A DNA stretch of 21,477 nucleotides from Chara braunii (taxonomy: Eukaryota > Streptophyta > Charophyceae > Charales > Characeae). Positions 15,076 through 21,477 of the stretch are shown piece after piece. Below the pieces are notes generated by a model. The model ran no database searches and was not told the origin of the DNA. It saw only the letters and a list, made by a program, of their open reading frames with translations. The stretch is from NCBI GenBank assembly GCA_003427395.1, contig BFEA01000109.1, positions 980,854 to 1,002,330 of the forward strand, given 5' to 3'. Each line of letters starts with the position of its first letter. The stretch's first letter is position 1. The position numbers and the translations under genes were made by a program.

Positions 15076-15846
15076 GGCCTCGCCACACTACTCCCGAGTT
15101 GGGGCCTCGCCACACCACTCTTGAAAACTCTTTTTCAAGAGTTGCTGCATCGCCACACAGCCTCTTGACACTTGGGGCAGTCAAGAGCTGTCAGAGTGGC
15201 TTTTGAAACCCTTTCAAGAGCAGCTCCTGAAAGATTGGAAACCCCAGCCTGCAACGCATGCGTTTCCAAGCATCCTTGGCCGAACCCTTGACGGACTTTC
15301 GATTTTCAAGGGTTGTCAGGCCGTTATCCTGACGCCAAGCGGAAAAAACAAAGTTGTATGACTGTCGTTTTCATCCTGTGTCCAACGGCATAGCCCTTTG
15401 GAGAGTGCTTTGGAGAGTGCTGTGTGGCGAAGGGGCCGAAAACTCTTGAAAACCCAACTCTTGAGAACGTCTGACAGCTCTTGACATATTTCCCTGTTTC
15501 AAGCGTGGTGTGGCGAGGCCCTTGGCCATTTTCGGGAGTGCAGCATCGCCACACCAGCTCCCGAGTTCAACCTGTCAGATTGAATTTGGGAGCTGTCAGA
15601 ATGTGGCTCCCGAGAGCACTCCCGAACTCACCGCCTGCAAAGCATTTTTTTTGAGAGATCTCCTTCGCTCCTCCGAGTTTCATCCCAGATTCGGGAGTGG
15701 AGCCGGAAGGGACAAACGACTTCTGCCAGACTGCTTCACGCTGATCGTGTCCATATGTGGCAAATGACATTTTCAGACTTTGAGCGCGGCCGGGTCGAGA
15801 GTACGTCCAAAATTTTTCTCAAGTCAGGAGTGGTGTGGCAAGGCCC
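15076..15846. mobile_element. Outer TIR element E4, interrupted by E3
   Basis: The left end GGCCTCGCCACACTACTCCC (15076) is an inverted match to AGTGGTGTGGCAAGGCCC (15829-15846). Taking out E3 leaves about 348 bp. The heptamer CTCCCGA/TCGGGAG occurs six times: 15091, 15558, 15607 and 15619 direct, 15532 and 15691 inverted. It does not occur in E3. No long ORF is present. The right end abuts the poly(T) of retroposon B, so its own target duplication cannot be judged. Confidence 0.75.
15102..15521. mobile_element. Inner TIR element E3 (420 bp) with 3-bp TTG duplication
   Basis: The left end GGGCCTCGCCACACCACTCT plus TGAAA pairs with 15497-15521 with one mismatch over about 24 bp. TTG flanks it on both sides (15099-15101 and 15522-15524). 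The heptamer CTCTTGA/TCAAGAG occurs eight times: 15118, 15162, 15443, 15458 and 15478 direct, 15135, 15181 and 15214 inverted. A 16-bp subterminal inverted repeat, GTCAAGAGCTGTCAGA, lies at 15180-15195 and, inverted, at 15470-15485. It has no coding capacity. The 3-bp duplication resembles CACTA or PIF/Harbinger elements, but the terminus is not CACTA. Confidence 0.85.
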
Positions 15847-15995
15847 TTTTTTTTTTTTTTTTTTTTTTTGACAGAAAGAAGCTCCAGTCTATTCGTGGGG
15901 AGCAGCACGTGATGGGAACCGGGCCCAGCGTCCCATATGGACATACATCAGTTTGTAACACCGGGGCCATTATCCGGCTTTGGCTGAGAAAAACC
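15847..15995 (-). mobile_element. Short A-tailed retroposon (copy B)
   Basis: The T run at 15847-15869 is the tail. In sense (minus) order GGCCCCGGTGTTAC is followed by the core GGGACGCTGGGCCCGGTTCCC (15934-15914) and GCTCCCCACGAATAGACTGG (15902-15883), and then the tail. It lacks the bulged 3' hairpin of copies A and D. Copy C shares the GGCCCCGGT block. The 5' end is approximate and no target duplication was found. Confidence 0.75.
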
Positions 15996-16292
15996 TGAGA
16001 ATAGAAAATTCTAATGCTGATGATACTAATGATGCCAGTGATGACAAAAAATGTAGCTACACATGCTGAGGCAGCCATACTGGACTCCTAATCCAGAACA
16101 ACTCCAAGCCCTCCCTTTCCAGGATATTGCAACTCTAGAACAAGACAAACCTATCCCCCCACTGCCATAGCTGATCTCTCCTCACTACCCAGACTAACCT
16201 CACCCCATAGGTTGTCAAGGTAGCCCCTCCTGGTTCACCATTGGCTTGCTTTCCTCCCTCAGCAAACCCCAGCTCTCTCTACAAGGCCTCCC
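15996..16292. other. Spacer, nothing recognised
   Basis: About 300 bp without an ORF or repeat that I can name. Confidence 0.4.
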
Positions 16293-16330
16293 ACCCCTGC
16301 CAATTACAGGTTACTGTAATTGGCAGGGGT
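16293..16330. repeat. Perfect 17-bp inverted repeat, 4-nt loop
   Basis: ACCCCTGCCAATTACAG (16293-16309) is exactly complementary to CTGTAATTGGCAGGGGT (16314-16330) around the loop GTTA. No T run follows, so it is not a classic terminator. Its origin is unknown. Confidence 0.9.
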
Positions 16331-16458
16331 ACGTGCTACCAGGTAATGTGGTCACACAGCAACGACGGATATGGCCATGTACACAAAAGACACCACCGCA
16401 ACTGCCCCTCCAACTCCAAATGCGATTTTTAACCACCAGTACCTCGCCCAGCTATCAA

Positions 16459-16510
16459 GTCCGAGGCTCGGACTATCCCGAGCCTCTGACTTTATTGCCG
16501 AGCCTCGGAC
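16459..16510. repeat. GTCCGAGGCTCGG inverted repeat
   Basis: GTCCGAGGCTCGG (16459-16471) pairs with CCGAGCCTCGGAC (16498-16510), 13 bp perfect. The left arm is itself part of the short palindrome GTCCGAGGCTCGGAC. GAGCCTC occurs a third time between them. Confidence 0.85.
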
Positions 16511-16520
16511 AACCGGTAGT

Positions 16521-16618
16521 ACATCACGGAAAAAGAAAAAAAAGAAAAAACAGTTTAAAACAAAAAAAACATAGAACATTCTGCAAAAACAGAAAAGAAA
16601 AAAAAAGAAGGAAATCAG
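16521..16618. repeat. A-rich low-complexity tract
   Basis: Runs of A with scattered G and C. It may be an old retroposon tail, but no body is recognisable. Confidence 0.6.
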
Positions 16619-16630
16619 ACGACATGCCCA

Positions 16631-16674
16631 ACGAGAATGAATCTTCATCGATAAAGAGGAAGATTCATTCTCGT
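16631..16674. repeat. Perfect 15-bp inverted repeat at the LINE-Z 5' junction
   Basis: ACGAGAATGAATCTT (16631-16645) pairs exactly with AAGATTCATTCTCGT (16660-16674); the loop is 14 nt. Recognisable LINE-Z coding sequence begins only about 20 bp downstream. Confidence 0.85.
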
Positions 16675-16694
16675 GGGAGGTTCACACACACCAA

Positions 16695-18766
16695 GGGCGA
16701 GGCTTTTACAAACTAAACTCTTCTTTACTTAAACAGGGTCAATTTAAGCATTACATTAGAGATGTGTGGGCCTTTTGGCATTCGACTAAAGATAGGCATG
16801 ATTCTTATGAGGAATGGTTTAATAATGGCTTAGCCTTTTATGTAAGAAATGTAATGAGTTTTCGAAAATACAAGCCAAAAATAGATATCAACAAGAAATA
16901 AATATCCAAGAACAAATTCTAAATTACGAAATATCACATCATTCTGATGATCATTCTGATGATGACCCTCCTCTTACTGATATTCGGGACCTCAAAAAAC
17001 AATTACTTTCCTTTGCTCAACATCGTTGGCAAGGTCATTTGATTAGAGGCAAACTAACTAAGTTTGTGACAGAAGGACAGATGGATGCTACTTTCTTTGC
17101 TCTCGCTCGTACACGATCGAGACGCTCCTTAATAAATGGACTTACAGATCCAAGTAGTACGGATCAACTTCTATCCTCATCCTCAGCAGGCAGTCTAAAA
17201 ATAACATATGATTTCTACAAAAATCTCTTCTCATCTTCCAAGGATCCTGAGGAAACAAAGGAAGATGATTTAGCAACAAACAGTTTCCTTCAGCCCATGA
17301 CACAAACACTCTCCCATGAACAAAAAGATTTATTAGAAAAACCAATGAAAAAAGAGGAAATTTGGGCATCATTACTACAGATGGAAGAAGGGAAAACCCC
17401 AAGAATTGATGGCTTGCCAAAAGAATTTTGGGAAATCATGTGGCCAACTTTTGCCTCTGATCTAATGAAATTCTTTAACTCAATCCAGGAATCTAGAAAA
17501 ATGGGGGAATTTGTGGGACAAGGAATCCTTACACTCATCCATAAAAAGGGGGATAAGACAAACATTAGAAACTACAGACCGATTACTCTATTAAGTGTGG
17601 TCTATAAAATATTAGCTAAAGCTTTGGCTAATCATCTGATCCCTGTGATGGCGGACATTATTCATCCCTCTCAAACAGGATTTATCAATGGGAGACATAT
17701 TCAAGACAACATATTACTCATTAACGAATTAATTAAACTATCAAGACAATCAAAGAATAACGTTGTCTTTATTTTTATCGATTTTGAGAAAGCTTATGAT
17801 CATGTGGATTGAAGATTTTTAGATGCTTGCTTAGTTAAAATGAATTTTGGACAAAACTTAAGGAAATGGGTACGTATCCTACATATGAATGCAACCACAC
17901 ACATTCTTATAAATGGGCTTCTTTCCCCGGAAATCAAACTACAACGGTCGGTCAGACAAGAAGATCCATTAACACCCTTCTTGTTCTTAATCATCATGGA
18001 AGCACTAGGGGCCAATTTAAGGGCAAATATAAATATAAAAAAATTGAGTATCTCTGGAATCCCTGAGGAAGCCATCCCAATCTCTTCAATGTTTGCTGAC
18101 GATCTTACTGTTATCATGGATGCAACACAAGAGAATATGATTGAAATCCAAGCGCTAATGAACAGGTTCGCACAAGTCTCAGACATGGTTGTCAACTGGG
18201 GCAATAAAACCCAGGGCTGGTGGATCCACTCTGCAGGAGATAGGCCACAGGAACAACCAAGAGTGAAATGGCTACCTTTAGAAACACCAGTGCGTGTCTT
18301 GGGGGTCTCCCTAACTGCAGTCGGGAAACCCACTGCTCATAATGAGTGGGTAACTAAACCAGTTATTGACAAGATGAATTTATGGAAAAATAAGCACACT
18401 TCAGTATTTGGGAGAGCTCTTATTATTAACAATGTCATATTGGCTTCTATATGGTATAAAACGGAGTTGTGGTCGTTGAGTAAAATAAGCACTAAAGTGT
18501 TGCAGAGGCAGATCACAGCCTTTCTGTGGAGGGGTAATCATGATTTGGACAAGGTTATCCCTAGAGTGGCTTGGAGATATCTGTGCCAACCCAAATCCAG
18601 AGGGGGCCTAGGGATTCTAGACCCTACCCTTCAGTCGCAGNCTTTAGCTTTACAATGGATAAAAAAGTTAATCTTGTCTACTGATTTACCATGGCAACCA
18701 ATGGCCTTAGAACAAATTAGAAGATTAGCACCCCAGGCAAGTGAAGATACTCATCCTCTTTCCTAG
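16695..18766 (+). pseudogene. Reverse transcriptase of LINE-Z ORF2
   Basis: RT blocks are read in order: GRGFYKLNSSLL (linker), RDVWAFWHSTKDRHDSYEEW, a frameshift near 16870, LTKFVTEGQMDATFFA, GKTPRIDGLPKEFWE, LIHKKGDKTNIRNYRPITLL, KILAKALANHL, TGFINGRHIQDNI, FIFIDFEKAYDHVD, PLTPFLFLIIMEAL, SSMFADDLTVIMD and VRVLGVSL, then the thumb (NVILASIWYKTELWSLS). The catalytic FADD box is intact at 18092-18103. The TGA at 17810 replaces the Trp expected after DHVD. In RSVRQEDPLTPFLF the usual RQGCPLSP has changed (Gly-Cys to Glu-Asp), which would damage the enzyme. Degradation looks recent. Confidence 0.88.
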
Positions 18767-20410
18767 ATTGAAGATCGATTTTGGACTATCCCTAGAGTGT
18801 TAATAGGACGAAGAGGTTCAGGGGATAGAGAGGAGGTCAGAAGTGATCTAGTTTTGGATAATTTCTGGGCAAATCTTTTAAAAATTTGGAGGCAGCTTCC
18901 ATTGCCAGATAGACCCTTTCCCAATAGGTACGAAGAAATCCTTAGCCAACCCTTGTTTGGAAATCGTTGGATCACTGACATGAATGGTTGTATCCTTAAT
19001 GCTTCTAAACCTCCATGGAGTCAATGGGTTAAAAAAGGCATTACACGGATTAAGGACATATGGGATCCCTGTATAAAAGATTGGAAGTTAGGTGATCAAA
19101 TTAAATCGACACTAAGGTATGCACATCACCTAAATACAAACCTGGAGCAGATAATTTTTTTCATTCCTCTAGCATGGGTTTCCACCCTCAGGAAAGGTCC
19201 TAAGATNAAGGAGGGGGATTGGGTGGTGGGAGTTCAAAATAATGGAGAAAAGGTAGTGGGGCAGGTAGTCCTTAAATCCCAGCAAGATGCCTCAGTCAGT
19301 ATCTGCAGAACTAACAGACATCATTTCCTGATTCACACGAGGGATGATCCGGTAGTATTGTTCCCCTTAACACATATGTATCGGGTTAGGGTTTTATTTA
19401 TTCCATCAGTTCAGAAATGGAAGGTTTTCCACCCAGAAATTCCCATCCCAGATTTACCGCTGGACCCTGAGGAATGGGTATGGAATACCTCGAAAAAAGG
19501 TCACTCTAGATCCCTGCAAAATCTTACGGTTAAAGCGACATATCGATTACTTAGACCAAAAATTCATATTTCAACAATCATTCGGGAAAGATGGGCTACG
19601 CATCTGAATCATGACATAAATTCGATCAAAAAAATTAAATTTTTCAATAAAATTAAACAGAGGCCAGCAAAATTCACGTCTCTCCAATGACAAATAGCAC
19701 ACCGATGCCTACCCACCAATGATTAAATTATAGACCGAACTTCATTAGAACAAAAGGGTCTAGCTCTCCCTTGGTGCAAATCTTGTGTAACAAATTTTCC
19801 TAGTAAAAAATGCAGGGAAGCAATAGAACACATTTTCATGTAATGCCCTGGGTCGGTTTTACTATGGAGAAGATGAGATTATATATGGAGAAAGTACACG
19901 GGTCTAGATTGGCCATGGGATTGGAAAGCAATCCTACTAGGGCATTGGTTACCACAACATTTTTCCCTATCTCCCTTTCAATAGAACTTTTTTGAAGTAG
20001 GGAGAAAAACAATCATCTGGGTCCTTTGGTATAGACGCTGTCTGTTAGAAAGAGAAAACGTTAGGTTGGAAGGATCTGAACTGACCGAATACATAATTCA
20101 GTTCGTTCAGACAGAAATCAGAAATCAATGGTAAAAAATGGCTACTAAATTATATAAACTTCAAAGGAAAAAAGATATTATTGGTCTAATCAAAGAATTT
20201 GAAAAGGACTGGCTGGGCAATGAAGAGGATAGGAGCCTGGGTGAAGTGAAATGGCCAGGGAAGGAGAGACCGGGATCTCTTCTTAAAAGAGATTTCCAAC
20301 TTTTTTTTCACAATTGGTTTTCAATTCAATCAGACGCCTCACTCAGAGATCCTATGTTTTTTGCTGATCCCTTCCCACCTTCCCAATTATCACTAATAGA
20401 AATGATCTGA
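18767..20410 (+). pseudogene. LINE-Z ORF2 C-terminal region with RVT zinc-binding remnant
   Basis: After the TAG at 18764 the frame continues (IEDRFWTIPRVLIGRRGSGD...). An unusual segment around 19210-19450 (GDWVVGVQNNGEKVVGQVV and following) lies between the thumb and the zinc-binding part. A zinc-binding remnant occurs at about 19690-19850: HRCLPTND, then LPWCKSC, EAIEHIFM, a stop, and CPG, which fits the Cys-x2-Cys/His-x4-Cys pattern. WVLWYRRCLLERENVRLEG follows at 20015-20075, then a last frame ending at 20410 just before the tail. Stops at 19688, 19840 and others break it. Confidence 0.75.
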
Positions 20411-20450
20411 TGATAGAGTGTCACTAGGTGAAAAAAAAAAAAAAAAAAAA

Positions 20451-20901
20451 GGTTAGTCATCTTTGACAGGCAGGAGCCGGGGAACGGCGGGAGTACCCAC
20501 TGGTGCCCCCTGGTGATTCTCCCCTCGGCCCCCTGCGGTGCAGCAGGAGGAGGCAGGACGATAATGATTTGGTACGGGATGCTAGACCCGGTTTCCAGCT
20601 CTGAGGCATCACTAACAACATGGACAGCGGAGGGAGTTAGCAGAGACAGTGGACATCTGGCGCCAAAAGTAGGGTGAAGAGGCTCCCCCCCTGCTCAGTC
20701 AATCCCCTGCTCTCCAGGGCAATCAATGCTGACAGGTCTTGCTTGCGGACTTTCTAAGACATTCTGGATCATTGTATCATAATCACAAGGGACGCTGGAC
20801 CCGTTTTCCAGCCGGTGATGCTCCCCACCAATAGATGGAGCCTATCCCCTGGTGCTAGCAGTGTCTGCTCTTACCAGCACTGCTAGCACTGAAGAGACAG
20901 T

Positions 20902-20941
<40 letters not shown>
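20451..20941 (+). mobile_element. A-tailed retroposon(s), copies E and D
   Basis: Two core modules lie in the same orientation: E at 20576-20599 and D at 20789-20812 (GCTGGA-CCCGTTT-TCCAGC). D has the upstream AGTCAATCCCCTG/CAGGGCAATCAATG hairpin (20696-20728) seen in copy A. Then come GCTCCCCACCAATAGATGGAGC (20820-20841), a 15-bp bulged hairpin with loop CTCTTAC (20852-20889) and an A35 tail (20907-20941). E has no tail, so E+D may be one dimeric element or E an older copy. The left limit is set by the LINE-Z tail; no target duplication was found. Confidence 0.75.
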
Positions 20942-20944
<3 letters not shown>

Positions 20945-20997
20945 CCTCCGTTTCAGGATGTAAAATGTCTAAAGAAACAAAAAAAAGAATGGCACAT

Positions 20998-21045
20998 AAG
21001 TTGAGAAATCTACCCTGGGAGGGGGTAGGGTAGTTTTCTCAACTT
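20998..21045. repeat. 19-bp inverted repeat, one mismatch
   Basis: AAGTTGAGAAATCTACCCT (20998-21016) pairs with AGGGTAGTTTTCTCAACTT (21027-21045) at 18 of 19 positions around a G-rich 10-nt loop. Confidence 0.85.
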
Positions 21046-21438
21046 CAAATGGTTTCCCACCTAAACCAAAAGGGTCAAAGCAAAAAAAAGCAAAAAAAAA
21101 AAAGAAAAAAAAAAAAAGGGTCAAAACATACCACAAAACAGATTTCACGTCAAAGAAAACATCTGCAAAACGACCAAATCTAATAGGTTATTCTCCTGTA
21201 TTTCGGTGCCATTAGATTCGCAATACATCAACGGCAGAGCTCCGTCACATCATGCGACACGTGATAGAAAGATCATCATTGAGAAAACTCAACTTGGGAC
21301 TTCACCCCAGGGTTGGGAAATGTCAGAGCAGCTGTCTGGATTCAACCAATTCTGGCCAATTCTGCCACTGCACTATAATTCCCAACGCCTGCACCATATG
21401 CTGCTGGGTAATGGTCCCAGAGGCTACTTGGTTTGCCC
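21046..21438. other. A-rich tract and spacer, no gene seen
   Basis: A-rich at about 21080-21120 (A runs broken by G and C). One G-box CACGTG occurs at 21258-21263. I recognise no gene. Confidence 0.4.
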
Positions 21439-21477
21439 TTTTTTTTTTTTTTTTCTGTTCCGGGTTGTGTGTGGAGG
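21439..21477 (-). mobile_element. Poly(T) tract, probable retroposon tail cut by the window end
   Basis: T16 at 21439-21454 is consistent with the tail of one more minus-strand retroposon whose body would lie beyond the window. No core module is visible in the 23 bp left. Confidence 0.35.

Larger units (their letters stand above)
16675..20450 (+). mobile_element. LINE-Z, AT-rich L1-like element, 5'-truncated
   Basis: About 3.8 kb on the plus strand runs from the sequence just after the APE domain (GRGFYKLNSSLL, near 16695) through RT and zinc-binding region to an A20 tail (20431-20450). It is visibly more AT-rich than LINE-X and LINE-Y, and its 3' end lacks the core hairpin module, so it is a separate family. 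Damage is light: a frameshift near 16870, an in-frame TGA at 17810-17812, a TAG at 18764-18766, a few later stops and two N bases (18641, 19207). No target duplication was found next to the tail (GGTTAGTCATC). Confidence 0.85.

Noticed and set aside
15076-15846. Reading the CTCTTGA/CTCCCGA heptamers as an ordinary tandem minisatellite
   Set aside because: The motifs are irregularly spaced, occur in both orientations and align position by position between two elements with different motif versions, which a tandem repeat does not explain.
16352-16648. Minus-strand frame of 98 codons with an apparent membrane helix near its end
   Set aside because: It crosses an A-rich tract and lies over a strong inverted repeat; the hydrophobic stretch alone is weak evidence and I see no start context or family.
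2920-20450. Retroviral or pararetroviral origin of the reverse transcriptases
   Set aside because: There is no protease, RNase H, integrase or LTR pattern; APE domain, RVT zinc-binding domain, poly(A) tails and 12-17-bp target duplications fit non-LTR LINEs.

Overview
This window looks like nuclear DNA from a repeat-rich eukaryote. It has no operon-like gene packing and no rRNA or tRNA gene. Instead it holds three decayed LINE retrotransposons, many short retroposons with poly(A) tails, TIR (terminal inverted repeat) elements, long microsatellites and scattered single N bases. The LINE proteins are of the plant L1-like type (APE endonuclease, RT, then an RVT zinc-binding C-terminus). A plant or green-lineage genome is therefore likely; a streptophyte alga such as Chara would fit, but that is a guess from style and was not shown by any search.

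Layout. 1-1540: a retroposon tail, tandem duplications (31 bp and 227 bp periods) and four CACGTG boxes. 1759-2816 (minus): an unrecognised, frameshifted acidic ORF. About 2915-5765 (minus): LINE-Y, with APE and RT remnants, split by two A-tailed retroposons that each have clear target-site duplications (TSDs; 3452-3610 and 4853-5196). 5820-6375: another retroposon tail and two tandem repeats. 6376-7813 (minus): LINE-X, a 5'-truncated insertion with a TSD. 7876-8190: a rearranged retroposon copy. 8556-8796: a tiny A-tailed insertion and a 122-bp MITE. 8800-10500: purine tracts, an 80-bp duplication and (CT)n/(CA)n arrays. 10629-14060 (minus): the only plausible host protein gene, a DUF4419 protein whose reading frame runs into a serine-rich tail of about 630 residues made of a purine/pyrimidine minisatellite. 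14210-14480: duplications and GT-rich DNA. 14638-15846: a cluster of related TIR elements, one nested in another. 15847-16675: a retroposon and three strong inverted repeats. 16675-20450 (plus): LINE-Z, AT-rich and only lightly damaged. 20451-20941: a further retroposon. 20998-21477: a hairpin, A-rich DNA and one more poly(T) tract.

Two points stand out. First, a short retroposon family, present here in up to nine copies, shares a core hairpin. Two of its copies end in a hairpin with a conserved bulge position and 7-nt loop (CTCKTAY), but the stem sequences are completely different and still pair, which suggests a selected RNA structure. The 3' untranslated region of LINE-X carries the same core, so that LINE lineage may be the source of the enzyme that moves the short elements. 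Second, the nested TIR elements at 15076-15846 carry many copies of a heptamer, CTCTTGA in one element and CTCCCGA in the other. It is swapped in concert at equivalent positions and in both orientations, as if each element had co-evolved with its own binding protein or DNA structure.
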